Positions 1-8,886 of a DNA stretch of 51,493 nt are shown in pieces; positions within the stretch are counted from its first letter, which is position 1, and each line of letters begins with the position of its first letter. Made by a program: the position numbers and the translations under genes. A model generated the notes under the pieces. The model searched no databases. It saw only the letters and a program-made list of their open reading frames with translations, and had not been told where the DNA came from. The stretch covers positions 1 to 51,493 of the forward strand of contig JAGWSF010000135.1 of assembly GCA_028876385.1 (NCBI GenBank), written 5' to 3'. This DNA is from Acidobacteriota bacterium. GTDB lineage: Bacteria; Actinomycetota; Acidimicrobiia; Acidimicrobiales; Palsa-688.

Positions 1-138
1 GGACGCGTGGCGCCGGTAACGCCACCCATGGCACCTACTGGTCGGCGGATGTGGCGTTCAACCCGACCACCGCCCCGATCACCGTCCTCGGGGTGACCAT
101 CCCCCCCAGCGGATGGGCCCAGGTCTTCCCCGTCGTCA
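1..138 (+). repeat. 138-bp perfect direct repeat, left copy
   Basis: Bases 1-138 are identical to 4394-4531, with no mismatch until base 139. The block encodes the end of the shared N-terminal domain in two paralogous secreted proteins. The left copy runs off the window, so the repeat may be longer. Confidence 0.9.
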
Positions 139-1301
139 ACAGCTCGTCGGTGACCCTGACCAGCAACGCGACCAGCGGCAACCTGCCCAACACCACCCCG
201 CTGACCCTGACCGCCAACGTCACCCCGACCACGGCCGCCGGTTCGGTGAATTTCTTCGACGGTACCACGCTGATAGGGACGTCGACGGCCACCAATGGCG
301 TCGCCACCTTCACGCCGGCCACCGAGCCGGCCAACGGGCCCCACTCCTACACCGCCTCGTTCGTCCCGACCCTCGGTGACATCGCCAACCCGAACACCGC
401 TTCGGCCACGATGATCTCCGGCTCGACGAGCAGCGCGGTCCCGGTCAACGTTGGCGCACCGGTCACCCCGACCACGGGTGTCCTGAGCGCTGACAACCTG
501 GCCCCGGCCTACGGTGCGACGGTCAACCTGACTGACACCGTCTCGCCCGCCGCGGCGGCCGGGTCGGTGGTGTTCTACGACGGCACCACGGCTCTCAACG
601 CCACTCCGGTGGCGACCAGCACCGCTGGTGTCGCCACCCTCGCCGTCAGCAACCTGCCGGCCGGCACCGACAACGTCACCGCCGTGTTCACCCCAACCAG
701 CACCACGACCTACTCGGGGAACACCTCCAACTCGGTGGCCATCGTCGTGGCGGCTCCGGCGGCTTGTAGCTTGACGGGCTCGAGCTGCACCGACCAGCAG
801 AACATCTCGGTCACGGTCAACCCGGGCACCATCACCATCACGACGCCCTATACCTCGGCCAAGCCGTTCACGCTGCCGGCCCTGGCCCTGAGCACCGACG
901 GCACCTACCTGTCCTCCTCGGCGGCCTTCCCGGCCTCCGGCGATGCTCCCATCACCGTGACCAGCACCCTGGCCGGCGATCCGAGCTGGACCGTGTCGGT
1001 GGCGGCGAGCAACCTGACTGACCCGGCGGGCGCCACGATCGCCTCGTCCGGTCTCGGTCTGACCGGCGGCACGCTGGTCAACAACGGGAAGTTCCCGGGC
1101 ACGGTGAAGTTCACCGACATCCCCGGCCACAACCCCAACGGCAGCGACACCAACACCGGTCTGGGCACCGCCCCCCAGACCTGGGCCAGCTCGCCCGCTG
1201 GTGACGGCACCGCCACCATGACCGGGACGCTCGGCCTGTTCGCCCCCACGTCGACTCCGGCCGGCACCTACAGCGGGACCATCACCTTCTCGGTCATCTG
1301 A
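1..1301 (+). CDS. Secreted Ig-like repeat protein with WxL-like C-terminus (5' partial)
   Basis: The reading frame is already open at the left edge (first full codon at base 3), so the start and signal peptide lie outside the window; the GTG at 51 is internal. About 432 residues are visible. The first ~45 match the end of the N-terminal domain of the 3886-7281 protein. Two Ig-like (Big_3_5-type) repeats follow, encoded at about 139-450 and 456-756, with typical G-x-V-x-F-x-D-G-T strands. A two-Cys linker leads to a Thr/Ser/Gly-rich C-terminal domain with a W-x-V motif and a terminal 'GTYSGTITFSVI' strand, which resembles WxL surface domains. It has no C-terminal membrane anchor. The DUF916-type gene that follows supports a WxL-like role, since such pairs are known from Firmicutes. 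Function in surface attachment is inferred. Confidence 0.8.
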   Translation, partial: TRGAGNATHGTYWSADVAFNPTTAPITVLGVTIPPSGWAQVFPVVNSSSVTLTSNATSGNLPNTTPLTLTANVTPTTAAGSVNFFDGTTLIGTSTATNGVATFTPATEPANGPHSYTASFVPTLGDIANPNTASATMISGSTSSAVPVNVGAPVTPTTGVLSADNLAPAYGATVNLTDTVSPAAAAGSVVFYDGTTALNATPVATSTAGVATLAVSNLPAGTDNVTAVFTPTSTTTYSGNTSNSVAIVVAAPAACSLTGSSCTDQQNISVTVNPGTITITTPYTSAKPFTLPALALSTDGTYLSSSAAFPASGDAPITVTSTLAGDPSWTVSVAASNLTDPAGATIASSGLGLTGGTLVNNGKFPGTVKFTDIPGHNPNGSDTNTGLGTAPQTWASSPAGDGTATMTGTLGLFAPTSTPAGTYSGTITFSVI

Positions 1302-1351
1302 TCGAGAGGTAGGACCCGGACGGAGGAATTGCTCCGTCAACGCAGAGAGTA

Positions 1352-1394
1352 GGCAAGGAGTGGGACGGGAAACCCCGTCCCACTCCTGCCTTTT
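1352..1394 (+). terminator. Rho-independent terminator
   Basis: A perfect 14-bp stem (1356-1369 with 1374-1387, four-base loop) is followed by a short T run at 1391-1394. It extends by three more base pairs past one bulged A. It sits 50 bp after the stop of the WxL-like gene, so the DUF916-type gene downstream probably has its own promoter in 1395-1513. Confidence 0.8.
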
Positions 1395-1513
1395 CCTGCC
1401 ATCCATCTGATTGATATAGTTGTGAGTATCCGGCGACCGGTGCTTTCGGAGCATTTGCGGTCGCTACGGCCCTGCCGAATCCGGCCCTTACGCAGACGAG
1501 ATGAGCTCCTATC

Positions 1514-2812
1514 TTGACCTACGTCTCTCATTCGAAATCAGGCCATCGCTTCGGCTCTGTTTCCCGTGGCGGCCGGTTGATGACGTGCGCCGTGACGGTG
1601 CTCGTGGCGCTGATGGCGCTGTTCCCTGGATACGCCTCGGCCGCCACCTCCTCGTCCACCACCAACCCGGGTGCCAATGCTGCTGCGCCTCCGACCACGG
1701 CGGCAAAGGCACCGGCCAACGTGGTGACCTTCGGTACCCAGACGGCCAGCGCCACCCAGCCAGACGGGCGGGGTTACTTCGACTTCGGGAGCGGGGCGGG
1801 AGGTCAGATCGCCGATCACGTGGCGGTACGCAACTACTCGAACCAGACCATCACCGTCACCCTGAAGGGCACTGACGCCGTCAACACCCCCCAGGGCGGC
1901 CTGGCCGCCCTGCCGGTCAACGAGACGTCGAAGGATGTCGGCGCCTGGATCCAACTCCCGGCCTCCGACCTCACCTTGACGATCGCCCCCCGTCACGACG
2001 TGATCGTGCCGTTCCGGGTGGTGGTCCCCAAGGATGCGCTCCCGGGAGACCACGTCGGGGCGATCACGGCCACGCTGCAGTCCTCGGTGATCTCCAAGAG
2101 CGGCCAGCGGGTGAAGCTCCTCCAGACGGCCGGCACCCGCATGTTCCTTCGAGTCAGCGGTCCACTGCACCCGAACCTGTCGGTGGAGGGAATAGCCGTC
2201 CGCTACGAAGGCACCTGGAACCCGGCCGGCAAAGGCCGGGCCGTGATCACCTGGTCGGTGCGCAACTCGGGTAACGTCGGCCTCGGCGGGCGCCAGACGG
2301 TCTATGTGAGCGGCCTGTTCGGTAGTCGGAAATCCGCCGTTCGGGTCGCGGACGTGCAACTGCTGTTGCCCGGATTCTCGGTCAAGGAGAGCGTCACCGT
2401 CACTGGGATCCTCCCAGAGGTGCGCGACACCGCCCACGTCTCGCTGTCCCCGCTCTACATCCCCGGATCGGTGCAACCGGCGTCGGGCCCCTTCAAGGCG
2501 ACCGTCACCTTCTGGGCGCTGCCCTGGCCCGACATGATCATCGTGGCGATCGCGCTGCTCGCCCTCGGAGCGCTGCTCTACCGCCGGCGCCGGCGGCGGG
2601 GCAGCCCCCCCGGGGCCGGTTCCGATCCTCCGAAGCGCCCCGGGCGATCCGCGGGCCCGAGCGAGCCGAGCGGTGGGCCGGCCAAAGAAGATCTACTCGT
2701 CAGCGTCCCGGCCGGGGATCGGCCAACAGGGACGGTCGCCGCTGACCTCGCTGGCGGCGATCGGGGTGTCGAGCCGGCGGTCAATAGCGCTGAGAACGGA
2801 GTCAAGCAGTGA
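1514..2812 (+). CDS. DUF916/WxL-interacting-protein-like, membrane-anchored surface protein
   Basis: 432 residues. The TTG at 1514 is kept as start because it gives an n-region with basic residues before the hydrophobic stretch 'AVTVLVALMALFPGYASA'; ATG 1580 is the alternative but removes all positive charges. The exported region has the DUF916 signature: '..DGRGYFDF..' near residue 90, then N-x-S in a VxN strand, 'DVGAWIQLP', a V-P-F-R-V-x-V-P strand and 'PGDHVGAI'. A single membrane segment (about residues 338-358) is followed by a poly-Arg stop-transfer and a Pro/Gly-rich cytoplasmic tail. In Firmicutes these proteins bind WxL proteins and peptidoglycan, and the neighbour at 1-1301 fits. 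The assignment rests on motif recognition only. Confidence 0.75.
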   Translation: MTYVSHSKSGHRFGSVSRGGRLMTCAVTVLVALMALFPGYASAATSSSTTNPGANAAAPPTTAAKAPANVVTFGTQTASATQPDGRGYFDFGSGAGGQIADHVAVRNYSNQTITVTLKGTDAVNTPQGGLAALPVNETSKDVGAWIQLPASDLTLTIAPRHDVIVPFRVVVPKDALPGDHVGAITATLQSSVISKSGQRVKLLQTAGTRMFLRVSGPLHPNLSVEGIAVRYEGTWNPAGKGRAVITWSVRNSGNVGLGGRQTVYVSGLFGSRKSAVRVADVQLLLPGFSVKESVTVTGILPEVRDTAHVSLSPLYIPGSVQPASGPFKATVTFWALPWPDMIIVAIALLALGALLYRRRRRRGSPPGAGSDPPKRPGRSAGPSEPSGGPAKEDLLVSVPAGDRPTGTVAADLAGGDRGVEPAVNSAENGVKQ

Positions 2813-3723
2813 GAATTCACCGAATCACAGAGGCGACAGCCGCTGGAGCTGTGGCCGTCGTGGCCTTGGCGGGCGCGCTGTCGGTAGCCGCGCCGGCGCC
2901 GGTGTGGGCAGCATCGGCCGTGCCTTTCACCGATCCGTCGGCTCAGGGTCTGATCGGCTTCTGCGGCCGGGACAATCAGCCGGTCACCTCGGGATCGCTC
3001 ACCGATCAGCCCTTCGTCTGGAAGGCGGTAGCGACGGTGGCGGCCCCGCCCCACTACAGCGAGGCCTTCCTCACGTTGTATCAGCCCATCGAGCACGTCG
3101 ATCCGTCGGCGTGGACGGGCTATCAGCTCACCGACACGGCGGTGTTCAAGGACCCTCAGCATCCTGCTGCGCAGGCAACCAACGTCGATGTGCCCCTGAT
3201 CGGGGCCGACCAGTCCTACCCCCCCTACTGGAACGGGCTCTATCAGATCCGGATGTTCTTCGCCGGGCCCCAGATGACCCCGTGGACCCAGACCTACCCG
3301 GCGGCGGTGATCCAGGTGACCGGTAGCAAGTGGACCCTGGTGCAGGGAGGAACGGTCGACTGCGCCGCCAGTCAGGCCATCTCGACGGTCGCCAAGGACC
3401 TGCCTCAGTCGGTGCTCCAGACGCCCCAGACCGTCGTGGTGCACTCGGCACCAGCCGGGTCGCCGACGACGACGGCTTCAGGGCCGGGTCAGCCCAAGCC
3501 GGTTGCGTCGGCTACTACCACGCTCCCGAGTTCATCGGGAGCTACCAGCCCGACGTCCGCAGCCAAGTCGGCTGCGGGGGGGGCCACGGCCGCCGGCGCG
3601 ACCCATCCCTCGGGGTCCGGCGGGAACTCAGGCTGGGTTGCCGTGGTGGCCTCCGCGGTGGTGGTCCTGGGCGGTGGCGGCACCGTCTGGTGGCGGCGTC
3701 GGCTGGGAGGCAAAAGCGCCTGA
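2809..3723 (+). CDS. Exported protein with C-terminal membrane anchor, same surface cluster
   Basis: 304 residues. The GTG start overlaps the upstream stop (GTGA), implying translational coupling with the DUF916-type gene. It has a signal peptide (about 1-34, ending 'PVWAASA'), a globular domain to about residue 185, a Ser/Thr/Ala/Gly-rich low-complexity stalk, and a C-terminal membrane helix (about 275-293) with a basic tail. The globular domain resembles the N-terminal domain of the 3886-7281 protein: an I/V-x-F strand, 'VTSGS', P-F-x-W, then an aromatic-rich region. It has two Cys (in 'GFCGRD' and 'TVDC') that could form a disulfide. No known family recognised; a cell-surface role is inferred from topology and context. 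Confidence 0.75.
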   Translation: MRIHRITEATAAGAVAVVALAGALSVAAPAPVWAASAVPFTDPSAQGLIGFCGRDNQPVTSGSLTDQPFVWKAVATVAAPPHYSEAFLTLYQPIEHVDPSAWTGYQLTDTAVFKDPQHPAAQATNVDVPLIGADQSYPPYWNGLYQIRMFFAGPQMTPWTQTYPAAVIQVTGSKWTLVQGGTVDCAASQAISTVAKDLPQSVLQTPQTVVVHSAPAGSPTTTASGPGQPKPVASATTTLPSSSGATSPTSAAKSAAGGATAAGATHPSGSGGNSGWVAVVASAVVVLGGGGTVWWRRRLGGKSA

Positions 3724-3885
3724 TTAGGACAAAGACCGCCTCAGCTGTCCGGCTAGAAAACGAGAGATGACGCGCAGGTAAACGATCTGAATACAACTGC
3801 GGTATCCATCCCAATTACGGGTGCCAATCAGGCCTACTCGTTTATGCTCTCAGCGCCTATAGAGTTGAGAAGAGGACGGGTATAA

Positions 3886-6800
3886 ATGCGAAGTAAGCGG
3901 CTGACCATGGGATTCAGAGCCACTGTCATGGTGGGCTTGGGTCTGCTTCCCCTAGTCGCCTCCATCGGAGTGCAGACCGCCGCTCATGCGGCCGGTACCG
4001 CACCGGCGTGGGAGCCCGATCCGTCATCGGCGAGCTACGGCCAGGTGGTGTTCTACGACGCCAACGGCAACGTGGTTACCAGTGGTAGCGACTACAACAA
4101 TCCGTTCGCCTGGGCCGTGGGTGCCACTCCCAGCGATACGGGTGTGAACACCGGCAACTTGATCACGGCGCTGCCGCAGAAGGGCGTGTTGACGGCGCTG
4201 TGGCCGGTCAACTCGGATAACTCCAGTCCGCTCCCCCCGACCGGGGCGCCGGCTGACGTGACTGCGCTCGCGGCTACCAACACGGTGGTGGCGGGTGGCA
4301 CGGCGGCGAGCCTTTTGAACTTCAACGTCAAGTACCCGACCACCGCGGATCCCGGCTACCAGGACGTGGCCCAGTTCCGGGTGACCGACTCGGGGACGCG
4401 TGGCGCCGGTAACGCCACCCATGGCACCTACTGGTCGGCGGATGTGGCGTTCAACCCGACCACCGCCCCGATCACCGTCCTCGGGGTGACCATCCCCCCC
4501 AGCGGATGGGCCCAGGTCTTCCCCGTCGTCACTCCGACCAGCACCACTGGATTGACCACCAGCGCGACCAGCGGCAACCTGAATATAGGCCAGTCCATCA
4601 CCCTCACCGCCAATGTGACCCCGGCCGGGGGCGCTACCGGTGCCGGTTCGGTCAACTTCTTCGACGACACCGGCTCGGGCCCGACGCTGCTCGGCTCGGG
4701 TGCGGTCAACTCCTCCGGCGTGGCCACCTATAACTACACCCCTGGTGGTGGCAACCAGTCCTACACCGCCACGTTCGTGCCCACCCTCGGGGATATCCAG
4801 AATCCCAACACGGCCACCGCCACCATGACTGGTGAGTCGACGTCCTCGGCGGTGGCGGTGAGCGTCACCGCGCCGGCTACGACCACCACGGTGACATCGA
4901 GCGGTAACAACTCGGTGGTCGGCACCGCCGTCACCTATACCGCCACCATCGGGTCCTCGGGGGGCACCCCCAACGGCGGAACGGTGGTCTTCAATGATGG
5001 CGGTTCGCCGATCACCAACTGCGGTTCGCAGGCCGTGAGTGCGGGAGTGGCGACGTGCAACACCACGCCCACGACGGCCGGTGGCCACAACATCACCGCG
5101 GTGTACTCGCCCGGTACCGCTCCCTTCGCCGGGTCCACCTCGGCCACGTTCGTTCAGACCGTTGCTCAAGGAACCACCACCACCAACCTCAGTGCTTCTC
5201 CCAACCCAGGTGGAGACAGCCAGAACGTGACGCTGACCGCGACCGTCGCGGTCGCTACGGGTGCGGGTACTCCTACCGGCACGGTCAAGTTCGAGAACAA
5301 CGGCACCGCCATCACCAGCCCCAATGACTGCTCGGCTGTGCCCCTGACGTCGCTCGCCGTCACCTGCATTACCACCTTCGCCAGCGGGACCTACAACCTC
5401 TCCGCGGCCTACTCGGGTGACAGCAACTTCTCGCCGTCGACGGGAACCACGTCCGAGCCGGTCTACCCCGGGACCACCACCACCGTGAGCTCGTCCAGCA
5501 CGGCTAACACCTCGGTGGTCGGCGAGAGCGTCACCTACACGGCCACGGTGGCGTCGACGACTACGCCCAACGCCGGGACGGTCTCCTTCACCGATGGCGG
5601 TTCGCCGATCGCCGGCTGCAGCGCGGCCACTGTCACCAGCGGTGTCGCCACCTGCCAGACGACTCCCGCCGGTCTTGGTAGCCACAGCATCGTGGCCACC
5701 TACACCCCCGGGACGGCTCCGTTCGGCGGATCCACTTCCAGCCCCTTCACCCAGACGGTCAACCAGGCCTCGACCAGGACGACTCTCGGATCCCTCACCC
5801 CGGCGGTAACCGGCCAGGCGGTCACCTTCTCAGCCCAGGTCGCCGTCACGGCACCCGGCGGGGGTACTCCGACCGGCACCGTCACGTTCGAGGGCGGCAC
5901 CACGACGCTGTGCACCAGCAATCTGAACACCAGCGGGACGGCCTCCTGCACCTATAGCTCGTTGCTCGCCGTCAACTCGCCTTACACGATCACAGCAGCC
6001 TACGGGGGTGATACCAACTTCGCTGCGTCGACGTCGTCGCCGGCCCCGCAGGCGGTGACCCCTGCCTCGACGTCACTGCAACTGACACTGGGCAGCGGCA
6101 CCAATCCGAGCTACACCGGACAGACGATCCAGTACCAGGCCGTGCTCAGTGTGTCGACCCCAGGTGCGGGCACGCCTACCGGAGCGGTGGTATTCCAGGA
6201 CGGCGGCACCACCCTCTGTACGGTGGCGCTCGGATCGAGCCTCACGGTTGGCTGCAACGAGACGCCGGTCACCGCTGGCCCGCATTCGATAACGGCCTCC
6301 TATGCCGGCGATCCCAACTTCCTCTCAGCAACCAAGGCCCTGACCCAGACGGTCCAGAACCCCACCGCCCCCGGAGCACCGACCGGAGCGGCCGCAACCC
6401 CCGGCGACACCAAGGTCTCGCTCTCCTGGACGGCACCGTCGTCCAATGGGGGCAGCACCATACTGGGCTACAACGTGTACGTCGGGACCTCGGCAGGTGG
6501 CGAGTCGGCCACCCCCGCCAACTCGGCCCTGATCACCGGCACGACCTATACGGTCACCGGCCTGACCAACGCCAAGAAGTACTACTTCACCGTCGAGGCG
6601 GTCAACGCCGTCGGTCTGTCGGCGCCATCGACCGAGGTATCGGCCACCCCGGTCAACTCGGCCGGCTATCTGATCGTCGGCCGGGACGGCGGGGTCTTCA
6701 GTTTCGGGGGGGCCAACTACCAGGGTTCGCTCGGGGGAGTGCGCCTCAGCCAGCCCATCGTGGCGGTGGCCTCCACCCCGGACAAGGGGGGCTACTGGAT

Positions 6801-7281
6801 GGTGGCGGCCGACGGCGGCGTGTTCACCTTCGGTGACGCCGGCTTCTACGGTTCGCTGGGCAACGTGCACCTCGTCCAGCCCATCATCGCCCTCATCCCC
6901 ACCCACGACGGCAAGGGCTACTGGCTGGTGGCCCGCGACGGCGGGATCTTCACCTTCGGTGACGCCACCTTCCACGGCTCGCTCGGCAACGTGCACCTGG
7001 CCCAGCCCATCGTGGGTGCTGCGCCCACCTCCGACGGGGGCGGTTACTGGATGGTGGCGGCCGACGGAGGAATCTTCACCTTCGGTGACGCCACCTACCA
7101 CGGGTCGCTCGGCAACGTCCATCTGGCCCAACCGATAGTGGCCATGGTGGCCACCTCCGACGGTGGCGGCTACTGGCTGGTAGCGGCCGACGGCGGAGTG
7201 TTCAGCTTCGGAGACGCCCTCTACCGTGGCTCGGTGCCCGGCACCGGCGCCTCGGTGACCAACGTGATCGGCGCCGCCTGA
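3886..7281 (+). CDS. Large secreted protein: unique N-domain, six Ig-like repeats, Fn3 and five 42-residue C-terminal repeats
   Basis: 1131 residues. ATG 3886 is preceded by the purine-rich 'AGAGGACGGG' (3870-3879) and starts a clear signal peptide (about 1-35, cleavage after 'AAHA'). Domain order: an N-terminal domain (about 36-215) shared with the 1-1301 and 2809-3723 proteins; six Big_3_5-like Ig repeats (about 216-824), each with paired Cys in several copies; a fibronectin type III domain (about 825-924, 'LSWTAPSSNGGS'); and five tandem 42-residue repeats from residue 927 with the core 'DGG[VI]F[TS]FGDA..YGS'. The last repeats look like a beta-propeller or solenoid and are a type seen in Acidimicrobiia secretomes. 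It has no anchor. Bases 4394-4531 are identical to 1-138. Probably an extracellular adhesin or matrix protein; substrate unknown. Confidence 0.85.
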   Translation: MRSKRLTMGFRATVMVGLGLLPLVASIGVQTAAHAAGTAPAWEPDPSSASYGQVVFYDANGNVVTSGSDYNNPFAWAVGATPSDTGVNTGNLITALPQKGVLTALWPVNSDNSSPLPPTGAPADVTALAATNTVVAGGTAASLLNFNVKYPTTADPGYQDVAQFRVTDSGTRGAGNATHGTYWSADVAFNPTTAPITVLGVTIPPSGWAQVFPVVTPTSTTGLTTSATSGNLNIGQSITLTANVTPAGGATGAGSVNFFDDTGSGPTLLGSGAVNSSGVATYNYTPGGGNQSYTATFVPTLGDIQNPNTATATMTGESTSSAVAVSVTAPATTTTVTSSGNNSVVGTAVTYTATIGSSGGTPNGGTVVFNDGGSPITNCGSQAVSAGVATCNTTPTTAGGHNITAVYSPGTAPFAGSTSATFVQTVAQGTTTTNLSASPNPGGDSQNVTLTATVAVATGAGTPTGTVKFENNGTAITSPNDCSAVPLTSLAVTCITTFASGTYNLSAAYSGDSNFSPSTGTTSEPVYPGTTTTVSSSSTANTSVVGESVTYTATVASTTTPNAGTVSFTDGGSPIAGCSAATVTSGVATCQTTPAGLGSHSIVATYTPGTAPFGGSTSSPFTQTVNQASTRTTLGSLTPAVTGQAVTFSAQVAVTAPGGGTPTGTVTFEGGTTTLCTSNLNTSGTASCTYSSLLAVNSPYTITAAYGGDTNFAASTSSPAPQAVTPASTSLQLTLGSGTNPSYTGQTIQYQAVLSVSTPGAGTPTGAVVFQDGGTTLCTVALGSSLTVGCNETPVTAGPHSITASYAGDPNFLSATKALTQTVQNPTAPGAPTGAAATPGDTKVSLSWTAPSSNGGSTILGYNVYVGTSAGGESATPANSALITGTTYTVTGLTNAKKYYFTVEAVNAVGLSAPSTEVSATPVNSAGYLIVGRDGGVFSFGGANYQGSLGGVRLSQPIVAVASTPDKGGYWMVAADGGVFTFGDAGFYGSLGNVHLVQPIIALIPTHDGKGYWLVARDGGIFTFGDATFHGSLGNVHLAQPIVGAAPTSDGGGYWMVAADGGIFTFGDATYHGSLGNVHLAQPIVAMVATSDGGGYWLVAADGGVFSFGDALYRGSVPGTGASVTNVIGAA
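4394..4531 (+). repeat. 138-bp perfect direct repeat, right copy
   Basis: Second copy of the block at 1-138, inside the 1131-residue protein (about residues 170-215). Silent positions are also identical, although the sequences diverge immediately afterwards. Confidence 0.9.
6664..7281 (+). repeat. Five tandem ~126-bp coding repeats
   Basis: Five in-frame repeats of about 42 codons end the large secreted protein. Repeats 2-4 are the closest to each other. Each contains G-Y-W-x-V-A, D-G-G-x-F-x-F-G-D-A and G-S-L-G-N-V-H-L-x-Q-P-I; the last copy is degenerate after 'YRGS'. Confidence 0.85.
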
Positions 7282-7320
7282 GGCGGTCCCAAGGACGGAA
7301 GAACACGTAGATGACGAGCG

Positions 7321-7349
7321 GGGCCCGGCCGGTGCAGACGGCCGGGCCC
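7321..7349 (+). terminator. GC-rich hairpin after the large secreted protein gene
   Basis: A 10-bp perfect stem (7321-7330 with 7340-7349) has a nine-base loop, 40 bp after the stop. It lacks a T run, so termination is only plausible. Confidence 0.35.
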
Positions 7350-7390
7350 GGCCGCGTCGGTGACGGCACCAGGACGAGAGCGATCGACGG

Positions 7391-8485
7391 ATGACCAAGA
7401 TCTTGTACATCAGCGCCGACTGGGGAACGGGACGGGACGGCGAGCCCACCCCGGGTGGCTCGTGCTTCTATCGGGTGGTGCAGCCGGCCGAGGCGCTGGC
7501 CCGGAACGGGATCGAGACCATGGTGGTCAAGCACTTCTCCTACGACTCCACCACCGGCGAGATCCTCGGGCGGCCCGACGCCGACGCCGACCCCGTCGGC
7601 GGCTTCGACATAGTGGTCTTCCAGCGCTGGATGCGCGAGTCGGGGGCGGTGCTCACCGAACGGGCCCAGGCCTACGGCCAGATCGTCGTGCAGGACATCG
7701 ACGACTGGCACTGGGGCCTCGACACCGACCACACCGCCTTCAACGCCACGCATCCCAAGGCCAGCCCGACCGCCAACCGCAACCACTACTGGAGAACGCT
7801 GGCCCGGGCCGACCTGATCACCGTGTCCACCGACTATCTGGCAGCGCGTCTGGCCAAACTGAACGTACCCACGGTGGTGGTCCCCAACGCCATCGACTTA
7901 TCGCGCTACGCCGACCAGCCGGTGCGTGACACCGAGCGGCCGGTCGTCGGCTGGGTGGGCGGAGTGCCGTGGCGGTCACGGGACCTGCAGATCCTGCAGG
8001 GGGTGCTCGGGCCGTACATGGTACGCCACGGCCTCTCCTTCATCCACGGCGGCCATGTGCCTGCTGCGCCGCGGGCCGCGGACCTGCTCGGTCTCCGCCC
8101 GGAGACGCCGACGACCGAGCGGCTGATGGTGCCGGTTTCGGAGTACCCGAGCCTGTTCGAGGGCATCGACCTGTTCATCGCGCCCCTCGCTGACACCCCC
8201 TTCAACCTGGCCAAGAGCAGCATCAAGCTGCTCGAAGCCTCGGCCTCGGGCATCCCCTGGGTGGCCTCGGACATCGGCCCCTACCGCAGCTCCCAGGGGG
8301 GACGGCTGGCCCGCCGTCCCAAGGACTGGCAGCGTCACCTGGAGGTGCTCATCGACCCCTCCGAGCGGGCCCTACAGCGGGCAACGCAGCTGGAATGGGC
8401 CAGCACCTACTCCATCGACCGGTTGTGGACCAACTGGGTGAACGCCTACAAGACGATCTCTGGGGTGGACCTGGCGGTCACCTGA
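7391..8485 (+). CDS. GT4-like (GT-B fold) glycosyltransferase
   Basis: 364 residues, ATG start. The N-terminal half shows a GT-B first strand ('ILYISADWGTG') and the 'GGSCFYRVVQPAEAL' acceptor-loop region. The middle has 'VVVPNAIDLSRY', the usual junction before the C-terminal domain. The C-terminal half has 'GWVGGVPWRSRD', a Y-P-S-L-F-E-G-I-D-L-F-I-A-P-L strand-helix, and 'KLLEASASGIPWVASD', which matches the donor-binding E-A-x-A-x-G-x-P motif of GT4 enzymes. It follows the surface cluster on the same strand, so it may modify a surface glycan or glycoprotein; donor and acceptor cannot be told. No membrane segments. Confidence 0.75.
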   Translation: MTKILYISADWGTGRDGEPTPGGSCFYRVVQPAEALARNGIETMVVKHFSYDSTTGEILGRPDADADPVGGFDIVVFQRWMRESGAVLTERAQAYGQIVVQDIDDWHWGLDTDHTAFNATHPKASPTANRNHYWRTLARADLITVSTDYLAARLAKLNVPTVVVPNAIDLSRYADQPVRDTERPVVGWVGGVPWRSRDLQILQGVLGPYMVRHGLSFIHGGHVPAAPRAADLLGLRPETPTTERLMVPVSEYPSLFEGIDLFIAPLADTPFNLAKSSIKLLEASASGIPWVASDIGPYRSSQGGRLARRPKDWQRHLEVLIDPSERALQRATQLEWASTYSIDRLWTNWVNAYKTISGVDLAVT

Positions 8486-8492
8486 GCGACGT

Positions 8493-8529
8493 GTCGCCCG
8501 CCAGCGTGATGGTTCGGTCGGCGGGCGAC
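8493..8529. terminator. Hairpin between convergent genes
   Basis: A 10-bp perfect stem (8493-8502 with 8520-8529) with a 17-base loop fills the gap between the glycosyltransferase (+) and the small zinc-finger gene (-). It could act as a bidirectional terminator; no strong T run is present. Confidence 0.45.
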
Positions 8530-8551
8530 GCCGGTGCTCGAAGGGGATGAC

Positions 8552-8698
8552 TCAGATGGCGTCCGGGATGTCGCGTGGCGCCGTCGTCACCCGGTTGGTC
8601 TCCTTGATGTGCTCCCGGAAGATCATGGCCAGACGACGGCGGTTGGGATCCGCCACCCGGTGCCCGCACTCCCGACAAGTTGCATGCCACATACCCAT
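8552..8698 (-). CDS. Small zinc-finger-like protein (48 aa)
   Basis: A 48-residue frame from ATG 8698 begins M-G-M-W-H-A-T-C-R-E-C-G-H and contains a helix 'RRRLAMIFREHIKETN'. The C-x2-C pair plus later His could bind one zinc. The frame is open for another 124 codons upstream, but that part reads as low-information sequence, so the ATG at the Cys motif is taken as start; no strong ribosome-binding site is visible. Family not recognised. It is isolated between convergent and co-directional genes. Confidence 0.45.
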   Translation of the reverse strand: MGMWHATCRECGHRVADPNRRRLAMIFREHIKETNRVTTAPRDIPDAI

Positions 8699-8886
8699 TT
8701 CGAGGGTGTAGATGGCGCGGTGCGCCGAATGGTTGAGCTGTTGGCCGGACAACTGGTGAGGTCCTTCTCCTGTGGTTCTCTCACTGCGGAACGCCCGTTC
8801 GGCAGCGGATGACACAGTTGCACAAGGCCGGGAAAATCCAACCAAACAGGAGGTGAATAATCGGTGGTTGGGGGCGTCGGAGGAGG

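Noticed and set aside
4024..5685. 553-codon minus-strand frame
   Set aside because: It is antisense to the Ig-like repeat protein; composition is Arg/Gly-rich noise from repeated Thr/Ser codons.
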